From Burkholderia sp. BCC1644 (GTDB lineage: Bacteria > Pseudomonadota > Gammaproteobacteria > Burkholderiales > Burkholderiaceae), in assembly GCF_902833225.1 (NCBI RefSeq), contig NZ_CADFEI010000012.1:1-64000 (forward strand): DNA of 64,000 nt. The letters run 5' to 3'. Below, one piece after another: positions 48,522 through 57,494 of this stretch; position 1 is the stretch's first letter, and every line of letters starts with the position of its first letter. The translations under genes were made by a program, and so were the position numbers. The notes beneath the pieces are model-generated. The model searched no databases. It was not told the DNA's origin and was given only the letters and a program-made list of their open reading frames with translations.

Positions 48522-51500
48522 ATGACCGCCCGCCTGCCCGTCGATGGCACGCCTGCCCTGTCCGACTACCGACTGACCGACAACCTGACCGCGACGCGCG
48601 GCCGGATCTTCCTGACCGGCACGCAGGCGCTGGTTCGCCTGCTGCTGATGCAGCGCGCGGTCGACGCCGAACAGGGGCTCAACACGGCCGGCTTCGTCAG
48701 CGGCTATCGCGGTTCGCCGCTCGGCATGGTCGACCAGCAGCTGTGGAAGGCGAAAAAACTGCTCGACGCTGGCGGCGTGCGCTTCCTGCCCGCGATCAAC
48801 GAGGAACTCGGCGGCACGGCCGTACTCGGCACGCAGCGCGTCGAGGCCGATCCCGAGCGCACGGTCGAGGGCGTGTATGCGATGTGGTACGGCAAGGGCC
48901 CGGGCGTCGATCGCGCGGGCGATGCGCTGAAGCACGGCAACGCATACGGTTCCTCGCCGCACGGCGGCGTGCTGGTGGTGGCGGGCGACGATCACGGCTG
49001 CGTATCGTCGTCGATGCCGCACCAGAGCGACTTCGCGATGATCGCGTGGCACATGCCGGTCGTGAACCCGGCGAACATCGCCGACATGCTCGAATTCGGC
49101 CTGTACGGCTGGGCGCTGTCGCGCTACTCGGGTGCATGGGTCGGCTTCAAGGCGATCTCGGAAACGGTCGAATCGGGTTCGACCGTCGACCTCGACGCGC
49201 TGCAGACGCAGTGGCCGGCGCCCGAGGGCTACACGCCGCCGCCGGGTGGCCTGCACAATCGCTGGCCCGACCTGCCGAGCCTGACGATCGAGGCGCGCCT
49301 CGCCGCGAAGCTCGACGCGGTGCGCCATTTCGCGCGCACCCACAGCATCGACAAGTGGATCGCGCCGAGCGCGCAGGCGAACGTCGGCATCGTGACCTGC
49401 GGCAAGGCGCACCTCGACCTGATGGAAGCGCTGCGCCGCCTCGACCTGACGGTCGCCGATCTCGACGCGGCCGGCGTGCGGATCTACAAGGTCGGCCTGT
49501 CGTATCCGCTCGAAATGACGCGCATCGAGACCTTCGTCGACGGGCTCGCCGAAGTGCTCGTGATCGAGGAGAAGGGCCCGGTCATCGAGCAGCAGATCAA
49601 GGACTACCTGTACAACCGCACCGAAGGCGCGCGCCCGCGCGTGCTCGGCAAGCACGACGCCGCCGGCGCATGCCTGCTGTCCGAACTCGGTGAACTGCGC
49701 CCGTCGCGCATCCTGCCGGTGTTCGCCGACTGGCTCGCGCGCCACAAGCCGGCGCTCGACCGCCGCGAACGCGTCGTCGATCTCGTCGCGCCGCAGATCC
49801 TGTCGAACGAGGCCGACGCGGTGAAGCGCACGCCGTACTTCTGCTCGGGCTGCCCGCACAACACGTCGACGAAGGTGCCGGAAGGCTCGATCGCGCAGGC
49901 CGGCATCGGCTGCCACTTCATGGCGTCGTGGATGGAGCGCGACACGACGGGGCTGATCCAGATGGGCGGCGAGGGCGTCGACTGGGCCGCGCACGCGATG
50001 TTCACCAACACGAAGCACGTGTTCCAGAACCTCGGCGACGGCACCTACTTCCACTCGGGCATCCTCGCGATCCGCCAGGCGGTCGCCGCGAAAGCGAACA
50101 TCACGTACAAGATCCTCTACAACGACGCGGTGGCGATGACGGGCGGCCAGCCGGTCGACGGCAGCATCTCGGTGCCGCAGATCGCGCGGCAGGTCGAGGC
50201 GGAAGGCGTGTCGCGCTTCGTCGTCGTGTCCGACGAGCCGGAGAAGTACGACGGCCATCACGGGCAGTTCCCGACGGGCACGACCTTCCATCACCGCAGC
50301 GAGCTCGACACGGTGCAGCGCGAGTTGCGCGAGACGCCGGGCGTCACCGTGCTGATCTACGACCAGACCTGCGCGGCCGAGAAGCGCCGCCGCCGCAAGA
50401 AAGGCGAATTCCCCGATCCGGACAAGCGCCTGTTCATCAACGACGCGGTGTGCGAAGGTTGCGGCGACTGCGGCGTGCAGTCGAACTGCCTGTCGGTCGA
50501 GCCGCTCGAGACGCCGCTCGGCCGCAAGCGCCGCATCGACCAGTCATCGTGCAACAAGGACTATTCGTGCGTGAACGGCTTCTGCCCGAGCTTCGTGACG
50601 GTCGAGGGCGCGGCGCTGAAGAAGGCCGCCGGCGCGGCGTTCGACGAAGCGGCGCTCGCCGCGCGCGTCGACGGGCTGCCGGTGCCGGCGACGCATCTCG
50701 ACGCCGCGCCGTTCGACATGCTCGTGACGGGCGTCGGCGGCACGGGCGTCGTGACGGTCGGCGCGCTGATCAGCATGGCCGCGCACCTCGAAGGCAAGAG
50801 CGCATCGGTGCTCGACTTCATGGGCTTCGCGCAGAAGGGTGGCTCGGTGCTGTCGTTCGTGCGGATCGCGTCGAGCGACCGGTGGCTGAACCAGGTGCGC
50901 ATCGACACGCAGCAGGCCGACGTGCTGCTCGCGTGCGACATGGTCGTCGGCGCGAGCGCGGATGCGCTGCAGACGGTGCGTCACGAGCGCACGCGGATCG
51001 TCGTCAACACGCACCGGATCCCGAACGCGTCGTTCGTGCAGAACCCGGACGCGAACCTGCATGCGGACGCGCTGCTCGAGAAGATGCACCACGCGGCCGG
51101 CGACGGCTACTTGTCGAGCTGCGACGCGCAGGCGCTCGCCGCGAAGTTCCTCGGCGATTCGATCGGCGCGAACATCCTGATGCTCGGCTACGCATGGCAG
51201 CTCGGCCTCGTGCCGGTATCGCTCGCCGCGATGATGCGCGCGATCGAGCTGAACAACGTCGCGGTGCCGATGAACAAGCTCGCGTTCTCGATCGGCCGGA
51301 TGGCGGCCGGCGACGCAGCGGGCCTCGACGCGTTGTGGAATGCACGTCACGCGGTGGCCACGCACGCCGCGCCGGAGACGCTCGCCGAACTGATCGCCGA
51401 TCGCGAAGCGCGGCTCGACGCGTACGGCGGTGCGCGTTACGTCGAGCGCTACCGTGCGCTCGTGAACGCCGCACGCGCGAAAGGCGACGACGCGCTGACG

Positions 51501-52094
51501 CGCGCGGTCGCGACGACGTTCTACCGGCTGCTCGCGGTCAAGGACGAATACGAAGTCGCGCGGCTGTACACCGACGACGCATTCCGCACGGCGCTCGAAG
51601 CGCAGTTCGAAGGCGTGCCGGGGCAGGCGTACCGCGTGAAGTTCAACCTCGCGCCGCCGACGGTCGCGAAGGCCGGTAGCGACGGCAGCACGCCGAAGAA
51701 GCGTGTGTTCGGCCAGTGGATGTGGCCGGTGTTCGGCGTGCTGGCGCGCGTGCGCAGCCTGCGCGGCACGTGGCTCGATCCGTTCGGCCGCACCGTCGAG
51801 CGCAAGATGGAGCGCGCGCTCGCCGGCGACTACGAGACGACGCTTGCGCGTGCGTTCGCCGCAATGACGGCCGGCAATGCGGCGCAGGTCGCGCAACTGG
51901 CCGACCTGCACGCGCGCGTGCGCGGCTTCGGTCACGTGAAGGTGCGCAACCTGGCCGGCGTGAAGCGCGCGGAGCGCGAACTCGCGCTGGCGCTCGGCAT
52001 CGATGCGGTGACCAGCGCGGCAGTGCAGCACGCGCTCGACGAGATGAAGGGCGCGGGGATGCTGAAGGGGATTCCGGTCGTCGTCGCGAAATAA
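48522..52094 (+). CDS. Indolepyruvate ferredoxin oxidoreductase family protein, alpha and beta parts fused
   Basis: A 1190-residue enzyme. The N-terminal part (residues 20-430) is the pyrimidine-type TPP/alpha domain (GFVSGYRGSPLGMVDQQLW). The thiamine-binding region (about 440-620) contains GIGCHFMASWMERDT and NDAVAMTGGQPVDG. A cysteine cluster starting at residue 644 (CEGCGDCGVQSNC, then SCNKDYSCVNGFCPS) can hold [4Fe-4S]. The gamma/beta domain (about 715-920) starts TGVGGTGVVTVGALI. The class decarboxylates aryl- or branched 2-oxoacids to acyl-CoA with ferredoxin. In aerobic beta-proteobacteria the physiological substrate is uncertain. GGAGACATCCCCC precedes the ATG. Confidence 0.92.
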   Translation: MTARLPVDGTPALSDYRLTDNLTATRGRIFLTGTQALVRLLLMQRAVDAEQGLNTAGFVSGYRGSPLGMVDQQLWKAKKLLDAGGVRFLPAINEELGGTAVLGTQRVEADPERTVEGVYAMWYGKGPGVDRAGDALKHGNAYGSSPHGGVLVVAGDDHGCVSSSMPHQSDFAMIAWHMPVVNPANIADMLEFGLYGWALSRYSGAWVGFKAISETVESGSTVDLDALQTQWPAPEGYTPPPGGLHNRWPDLPSLTIEARLAAKLDAVRHFARTHSIDKWIAPSAQANVGIVTCGKAHLDLMEALRRLDLTVADLDAAGVRIYKVGLSYPLEMTRIETFVDGLAEVLVIEEKGPVIEQQIKDYLYNRTEGARPRVLGKHDAAGACLLSELGELRPSRILPVFADWLARHKPALDRRERVVDLVAPQILSNEADAVKRTPYFCSGCPHNTSTKVPEGSIAQAGIGCHFMASWMERDTTGLIQMGGEGVDWAAHAMFTNTKHVFQNLGDGTYFHSGILAIRQAVAAKANITYKILYNDAVAMTGGQPVDGSISVPQIARQVEAEGVSRFVVVSDEPEKYDGHHGQFPTGTTFHHRSELDTVQRELRETPGVTVLIYDQTCAAEKRRRRKKGEFPDPDKRLFINDAVCEGCGDCGVQSNCLSVEPLETPLGRKRRIDQSSCNKDYSCVNGFCPSFVTVEGAALKKAAGAAFDEAALAARVDGLPVPATHLDAAPFDMLVTGVGGTGVVTVGALISMAAHLEGKSASVLDFMGFAQKGGSVLSFVRIASSDRWLNQVRIDTQQADVLLACDMVVGASADALQTVRHERTRIVVNTHRIPNASFVQNPDANLHADALLEKMHHAAGDGYLSSCDAQALAAKFLGDSIGANILMLGYAWQLGLVPVSLAAMMRAIELNNVAVPMNKLAFSIGRMAAGDAAGLDALWNARHAVATHAAPETLAELIADREARLDAYGGARYVERYRALVNAARAKGDDALTRAVATTFYRLLAVKDEYEVARLYTDDAFRTALEAQFEGVPGQAYRVKFNLAPPTVAKAGSDGSTPKKRVFGQWMWPVFGVLARVRSLRGTWLDPFGRTVERKMERALAGDYETTLARAFAAMTAGNAAQVAQLADLHARVRGFGHVKVRNLAGVKRAERELALALGIDAVTSAAVQHALDEMKGAGMLKGIPVVVAK

Positions 52095-52116
52095 CGCGAA
52101 CGCGCGTGGATGTGAA

Positions 52117-52146
52117 AACGGCGACGCTCGTGCGTCGCCGTTTTTT
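52117..52146 (+). terminator. Intrinsic terminator after the oxidoreductase gene
   Basis: AACGGCGACGC pairs with GCGTCGCCGTT across TCGT, running into TTTTTT. It lies between convergent genes. Confidence 0.88.
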
Positions 52147-52185
52147 ATGCGTCTCGGCTGTTGCGCGCCGGCAGCCGCCCACGCG

Positions 52186-53853
52186 TCAAAGAATGCCTTT
52201 CTTGCGTGTCGACAGCGCGGTTTCCGACAGGTCGATCTCGCGGAGCAGCTTCGTCAGCGTCTCGTCGGAAATCTTGCTGTCGCCGCGCAGCCGGTACAGC
52301 GCCGAGCGTTCCGCGCGGACGGCCGCGATCCGCATCTGCAGCTCCATCGTTTCGGCCTGCTTCGCTTCCGCGCGCGGCGTGGGGCCGTCCTCGGCCAGCG
52401 CGGAGAGCCGGCGGCGATACTGGTCCATCACGCGCGCGGAGATGTCCGCGCAGCGCGCCGCGCCCGATTCGTCGAGATCGGCCGAGATGGCATCGTGCGA
52501 CGAGTCGATCGCGCGGATCGCGGCCTGCGCGGCAGCCGAGCGTGCGACGCGCTCCTCGTCGCCGAGCGGGTTGCGCGTCGAACGCACGCCGCGCAACAGC
52601 AGCGGCAGCCCGATCACCGCGACGATCAGCGAGCCGAGGATCACGGCCGACGCGACGAAGATCGCCGTGTCGCGCCCCGGCAGCGGTGCGCCGTCGGACA
52701 GCGCGACGGGAATCGACAGCACGCCGGCGAGCGTGACGGCGCCGCGCACGCCGCCGACCGTCATCACCGCGATCGTGCGCACGCCGGCCATCGTGCCCGC
52801 GAGGCCCTGGCGCGCGGCGCGGCGGCTCGCGAACCACCGCAGCAGCCACACCCACGTGAAGCGGATCGCATACAGCGCGAGCATCATCGCGCACACGTTG
52901 AAGATCATCCGGCCGACCAGCGCGTCGCTCGTATGGTGCGCGTCGACGAGCGCGCGGCCGATGATGTGCGGCAACTGCAGCCCGAGCATGATGAACACCA
53001 TGCCGTTGAACACGAACTCGATCATCGCCCACGTGCTTTCGGCGCGTACGCGCGACGCGACGGTGCTTTTGCGCGAGAAGCTCGTGTAATTCATCATCAT
53101 CCCGGCCGATACGGCCGCGAGCACGCCCGACAGGTCGAGATGTTCGGCGAACAGGTAGGCCGCGAACGGCACGAGCAGCGTCATCACGATGCCGGGGGCC
53201 GGGTCGCCTTCCTGCTCGGCGTTCAGGAAGCGTGTCGACAGCGCACTGAACACCCACGACACGATCGCGCCCGTCGCGAGCCCGCCGGCGGCGACGATCA
53301 CGAACGTGACCGACGCGGCGCGCAGCGAAAACACGCCCGTCAGCGCGGCCGCGATCGCGAACTTCAGCGCGACGAGGCCCGACGCGTCGTTCATCAGCGC
53401 CTCGCCTTCGAGGATGTGCATCAGTTGCGGCGGGATCCGGCCCTTGCCCGCGATGCCGGACAGCGCGACCGCGTCGGTCGGCGACAGCACGGCCGCGAGC
53501 GCGAACGCGATCGGCAGCGGCAACTCGGGAATCAGCCAATGCGCGAAGTAGCCCACTGCGAGTACCGTCATGAACACGAGCCCGAACGCGAGCATCAGGA
53601 TCGCGCGGCGCTGCAGGTACAGCTCGCGTTTCGGAATCCGCCAGCCGTCCGCGAACAGCAGCGGCGGAATGAACAGCAGCATGAAGATTTCGGGGTCGAA
53701 CGTGACGTGCAGGTTCAGCTTCGGCCACGCGAGCATCGCGCCGAACGCGATCTGCATCAGCGGCAGCGGCAATTGCAATGGCAGGATGCGCGTGACGGCG
53801 CCGGACAGCGCGACGGTCAGCAGCAGGATCAGGACTGTGAAGACGATTTCCAT
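52186..53853 (-). CDS. Na+/H+ antiporter, CPA1 family
   Basis: A 555-residue inner-membrane antiporter with about twelve helices over residues 1-410. It has the conserved AAVLSPTDAVALSGI (helix 5 Asp), LEGEALMNDASGLVALKFAIA (ND ion-binding pair) and GGVRGAVTLAGVLSIP, typical of NhaP/YjcE-type proteins. A charged cytosolic tail of about 130 residues follows, with predicted helix (LREIDLSETALSTRKKGIL at the end). ATG 53853 gives the family start MEIVFTVLILLLTVAL. It exchanges Na+ or K+ for protons. Confidence 0.92.
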   Translation of the reverse strand: MEIVFTVLILLLTVALSGAVTRILPLQLPLPLMQIAFGAMLAWPKLNLHVTFDPEIFMLLFIPPLLFADGWRIPKRELYLQRRAILMLAFGLVFMTVLAVGYFAHWLIPELPLPIAFALAAVLSPTDAVALSGIAGKGRIPPQLMHILEGEALMNDASGLVALKFAIAAALTGVFSLRAASVTFVIVAAGGLATGAIVSWVFSALSTRFLNAEQEGDPAPGIVMTLLVPFAAYLFAEHLDLSGVLAAVSAGMMMNYTSFSRKSTVASRVRAESTWAMIEFVFNGMVFIMLGLQLPHIIGRALVDAHHTSDALVGRMIFNVCAMMLALYAIRFTWVWLLRWFASRRAARQGLAGTMAGVRTIAVMTVGGVRGAVTLAGVLSIPVALSDGAPLPGRDTAIFVASAVILGSLIVAVIGLPLLLRGVRSTRNPLGDEERVARSAAAQAAIRAIDSSHDAISADLDESGAARCADISARVMDQYRRRLSALAEDGPTPRAEAKQAETMELQMRIAAVRAERSALYRLRGDSKISDETLTKLLREIDLSETALSTRKKGIL

Positions 53854-54149
53854 CGATACGGCGAATACGGGGAATGAAACGATCGTACGGAGTGTAGCGT
53901 GCTGACGTGACGGCTGCGCTCGAGTGGCCGGTGCGTGCGCACGAAGATGGTGCATCGGGCGTGCGCCACGGTGGTGCGATGGCCCGGTGCAGCCGCATGG
54001 CGTACGGGTTGGCGGCACCTTGCACGGAGCTTGCTTGAAGGTGGGCAGCCGTCCGGCATCGACTGGGCAACCGAGGGTCCAACCATGACATTGCACGCGC
54101 CGTCCGCTTCGCCGGGCGGCACGTGCGAAGGCATCACCAGGAGGAAGGC

Positions 54150-55436
54150 ATGACGATCGTTCAACAGGAGCGTCCGTCCGCCGCGTCGCCGTACCGGTTC
54201 GAGCGGGAGATGAGTTCCGGCTTCGAACGTCTGGCCACGCAGCATCGCGACCTGACGCTGACGACCGTGTTCCAGCCGATATTCAGCCTGTCGCACCAGC
54301 GTGCGGTCGGCTACGAGGCGCTGTTGCGCGCGCACGATGCGCTCGACCGCGCGGTGTCGCCGCTCGACGTGTTCGGCGAAGCCGCGCGCCAGGGCGAACT
54401 GCTGCAGCTCGACCGGCTCGCGCAGGCGCTGCATCTCGAGAACTTCGCACTGCTCGGCGCCGAGCGCGAGTGGCTGTTCCTCAACGTCCATCCGGGCGTG
54501 CTGACCGACCCGTTCCAGGCCGCCGCGCTGCTCGCGAACCTGAAGCGGCTCGGCATGCCGCCGCGCCGCATCGTGCTCGAAGTGCTCGAACAGCGCGCGG
54601 AAGACGTCGAGCGGCTCGCGGAGGCCGTGCGCGAATTCCGCACGCACGGCTTCCTGATCGCGCTCGACGATTTCGGCGCCGGTCATTCGAACCTCGAACG
54701 GATCTGGCAGTTGAACCCGGACATCGTGAAGCTCGACCGGATCATGCTGTCGCACGCGGCGCACCGCACGGGGCTCACCGCGATCCTGCACGGGCTCGTC
54801 ACGCTGCTGCACGAGGCCGGCAAGCTCGTGCTCGTCGAAGGGATCGAGACCGAGCACGAGGCGCAGATCGCGCTGTCGTGCGAGGCCGATTTCGTGCAGG
54901 GCTACTACTTTGGGCGCCCGGCGCCGGGGCTGCCCGACAGCGCGACCGCGACGGGCTGCATCGGCGAGCTGACCGAGCGCTTTCGTCAACAGACCGAAGC
55001 ACGCGAGCGGCGGGACGCGCAGCGGCTCGCGCCGTACCTGCGCGCGTTCGAGCGGGCGGCCGAGCGGCTCGCGGCTGGCGAGCCGCTCGACGAGGTGTGC
55101 TGGAACTTCCTCGCGCTCGATGCGGCCGCGCGCTGCTTCCTGCTCGACGCGCACGGCCGCCAGTCGGGCCGCAACGTCGTGCTGCGCGCCGATCGCGCGC
55201 TCGCCGAGGCGCGCTTCTCGCCGCTCGCGGACGCGCAGGGCGCGAACTGGCTGCGCCGGCCGTATTTCCGTTCGGCGATCGCCGAGCCGGGCCGCGTGCA
55301 GGTCACGCGGCCGTACCTGTCGATCAACGAGGCGCAGCCGTGCGTGACGCTGTCGGTGGCCGTGCGCGTCGGCGATGCGCAGCGCGTGCTGTGCGGCGAT
55401 ATCGACTGGGTCGACGACGAAGCGGACGCCGGCTAG
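54150..55436 (+). CDS. EAL-domain cyclic-di-GMP phosphodiesterase with C-terminal sensor domain
   Basis: A 428-residue cytosolic protein. The EAL domain (about 40-285) keeps GYEALLRA, EVLEQRAEDVERL, ALDDFGAGHSNLERI, KLDR, VEGIETEHEAQ and QGYYFGRP, so hydrolysis of c-di-GMP is plausible. The C-terminal 130 residues (GRNVVLRADRALAEARFSPLADAQGANWLRRPYFRSAIAEPG, RPYLSINEAQPCVTLSVAV) resemble a PDC/Cache-type sensor fold, as in YkuI (comparison by eye). GGAGGAAGGC is a strong Shine-Dalgarno. It is a stand-alone gene. Confidence 0.88.
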   Translation: MTIVQQERPSAASPYRFEREMSSGFERLATQHRDLTLTTVFQPIFSLSHQRAVGYEALLRAHDALDRAVSPLDVFGEAARQGELLQLDRLAQALHLENFALLGAEREWLFLNVHPGVLTDPFQAAALLANLKRLGMPPRRIVLEVLEQRAEDVERLAEAVREFRTHGFLIALDDFGAGHSNLERIWQLNPDIVKLDRIMLSHAAHRTGLTAILHGLVTLLHEAGKLVLVEGIETEHEAQIALSCEADFVQGYYFGRPAPGLPDSATATGCIGELTERFRQQTEARERRDAQRLAPYLRAFERAAERLAAGEPLDEVCWNFLALDAAARCFLLDAHGRQSGRNVVLRADRALAEARFSPLADAQGANWLRRPYFRSAIAEPGRVQVTRPYLSINEAQPCVTLSVAVRVGDAQRVLCGDIDWVDDEADAG

Positions 55437-55567
55437 CGCCGCTCGGATCGCATGCGGCGACCGGGGGCGCGGCGGCGCGGCTGACGTACGCGCCGGCCAG
55501 CACGCTGGCGCCTGTCGCGCGGCTCGGCTAGGATGCGCGAATTGTCCTGACGATTCGCGGGCCGCCC

Positions 55568-56293
55568 ATGAACCGAAACGCCGCTTCTTCCGTCCTCCTC
55601 GAAGTGATCGCCACGACCGTCGGCGATGCGAAGGCCGCCGCCCGCGCGGGCGCCGACCGCCTCGAACTCGTGACCGCGATCACCGAAGGCGGGCTGACGC
55701 CGAGCGTCGGCCTGATCGAGGCCGTCGTGGCCGCCGTGCCGATTCCCGTCAACGTGATCGTGCGCCCGCACAGCCGGTCGTTCGTCTATGACGCCGACGA
55801 CCTGCGCGTGATCGAGCGCGACGTGCGCGCGGCCGTCGCGGCCGGTGCGAACGGTGTCGTGTTCGGCGCGCTCGACGCGCGCGGCGACGTCGATCTCGGC
55901 GCGCTGGCCCGCGTCGCGGCCGCCGCCGATGGCCGTTCGCTCACGTTCCACCGCGCGTTCGACGTCGCGCGCGATCTCAACGCCGCGTTCGACGCGTTGC
56001 TGCGCGTACCGGCCGTCACGTCGGTGCTGACGTCGGGCGGCCATCCGTCGGTGCTCGACGCGGTCGCGACGATCACGCGGCTGGTGCGGCAGGCGGCCGG
56101 CTCGACCTGCACGGTGCTGGCAGGCTCCGGGCTCACGATCGACGCGGTCGGCGATTTCGTCCGTGCGACCGGCGTGCGTGCGGTGCATTTCGGCTCGGGC
56201 GTGCGGCCGCGCGGCGAGGTGCTGGCGCCCGTCGACGAACAGCGCGTCGAGCGCGTGCGCGCGGCGCTCGACGGCGCGGCGGCGCACGTGTGA
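55568..56293 (+). CDS. cutC: Copper homeostasis protein CutC
   Basis: A 241-residue TIM-barrel protein with the CutC signature. It includes LLEVIATTVGDAKAAARAGADRLELV, GGLTPSVGLIEAVVAAVPIPVNVIVRPH, GANGVVFGALDARGDVDLGAL, LTFHRAFD and VLTSGGHPSVLDA. The role in copper handling is disputed in the literature. It is followed after 72 nt by a SUFU-domain gene in the same direction. Confidence 0.95.
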   Translation: MNRNAASSVLLEVIATTVGDAKAAARAGADRLELVTAITEGGLTPSVGLIEAVVAAVPIPVNVIVRPHSRSFVYDADDLRVIERDVRAAVAAGANGVVFGALDARGDVDLGALARVAAAADGRSLTFHRAFDVARDLNAAFDALLRVPAVTSVLTSGGHPSVLDAVATITRLVRQAAGSTCTVLAGSGLTIDAVGDFVRATGVRAVHFGSGVRPRGEVLAPVDEQRVERVRAALDGAAAHV

Positions 56294-56365
56294 CGTGCCC
56301 GGCGGCGGCCGCTGCCGCACACGCCGGCGCCACGCAACAGAACATGAATCGCGAGAGAGGGCCGC

Positions 56366-57454
56366 ATGACCGACGCAACACAGGACGAGCAGGGCGGCGC
56401 GGACGATGACACCGCGCCCGGCTGGGACGCGATCGACGGCGCGCTCGCCCGCCTCTATCCGGGCCAGGAGCCGAAGCACTACGGCACGCTGGTCAAGTGG
56501 CGGCTCGGCGGTCCCGATCCGCTCGACGGGATCAGCGTGTGGAAGCGCGCGGAGCCCGTCCCGCACTGGCATTTCGTCACGTACGGGTTGAGCGAGCTGT
56601 ATGCGAAGGAGTCCGACGATCCGGCCGTCAGCGGCTTCGGGTTCGAGCTGACGATGCGCGTCGCGTGCGCGGCCGGCGACGCAGAGCCGCCGCGCTGGGT
56701 GTTCAGCTTCCTGCAGAATCTCGCGCGCTACGTGTTCCAGAGCGGCAACGCATTCGACGACGGCCACTGGATGACGGCCAACGGACCGATCGCGCTCGAT
56801 ACCGGCACGGCGCTCTGCTCGATGGGTTTCGCGTTCGATCCGGAACTGCCGGCGATCGACACGCCGCACGGCCGCCTCGCGTTCCTGCAGGTGGTCGGGC
56901 TGACGCTCGACGAAGAGCGTGCAGCGAAGCGCTGGCGCACGCGCGCGCTGCTCGACACGCTGGCGCCGCACATGCCGCTCTGGGTGACCGATCTCGGCCG
57001 CGCGTCGCTGCTCGAGCGCGCGGACGTGCGCGAGCAGGTCGACGCCGGCACGCAGCGCGACGGCTCGGCGAGCGGCTACCTGTTCACCGACGTGCTCGGA
57101 TGGGACACGCGCAAGCGGCTGCTGCGCGCGCCCGTGATCGAGATCGCCGTCGGCGCGCGGCAGGTCGAGGAACTCGTCGCGTTGCTGCCGTTGCGGCTGC
57201 CGTTCGACCGCCCGTTCCGCCTGGTCGGTCACGACGGCGCGGTGCGGTTCGTGCACGGCGATGCGAACGGCGTGACCGACGAAGACGGCACGCTCACCCT
57301 GCGCCTGACCGACGCGACGGTGCAGGCGCTGGCGCGTACGCTGAAGCCGCGTGCCGGCGAGTATGCGATCGACGGGCTCGACGGCGTGCGCTGGCGCGTC
57401 GAGAAGACGGTGATCCGCGACGCGAAGGGCAATCCGGTGCAGACGATCGGCTAA
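56366..57454 (+). CDS. Suppressor-of-fused (SUFU) domain protein
   Basis: A 362-residue soluble protein. The SUFU core (about 25-200) is recognisable from YPGQEPKHYGTLVKWRLGGPDPLDGISVWKRAEPVPHWHFVTYGLSELYAKESDDPAVSGFGFELTMRV and the NLARYVFQSGNAFDDGHWM segment. The C-terminal half is less conserved. In animals SUFU binds Gli factors; in bacteria such proteins occur in polymorphic-toxin immunity contexts and alone, with no proven role. No toxin gene is adjacent. It lies just after cutC. Starts at 56366 with GAGAGAGGGCCGC upstream. Confidence 0.9.
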   Translation: MTDATQDEQGGADDDTAPGWDAIDGALARLYPGQEPKHYGTLVKWRLGGPDPLDGISVWKRAEPVPHWHFVTYGLSELYAKESDDPAVSGFGFELTMRVACAAGDAEPPRWVFSFLQNLARYVFQSGNAFDDGHWMTANGPIALDTGTALCSMGFAFDPELPAIDTPHGRLAFLQVVGLTLDEERAAKRWRTRALLDTLAPHMPLWVTDLGRASLLERADVREQVDAGTQRDGSASGYLFTDVLGWDTRKRLLRAPVIEIAVGARQVEELVALLPLRLPFDRPFRLVGHDGAVRFVHGDANGVTDEDGTLTLRLTDATVQALARTLKPRAGEYAIDGLDGVRWRVEKTVIRDAKGNPVQTIG

Positions 57455-57494
57455 GCCGCTGCCGCGCCGTCGCGCTGCCACGGGCGCGGCGGCG

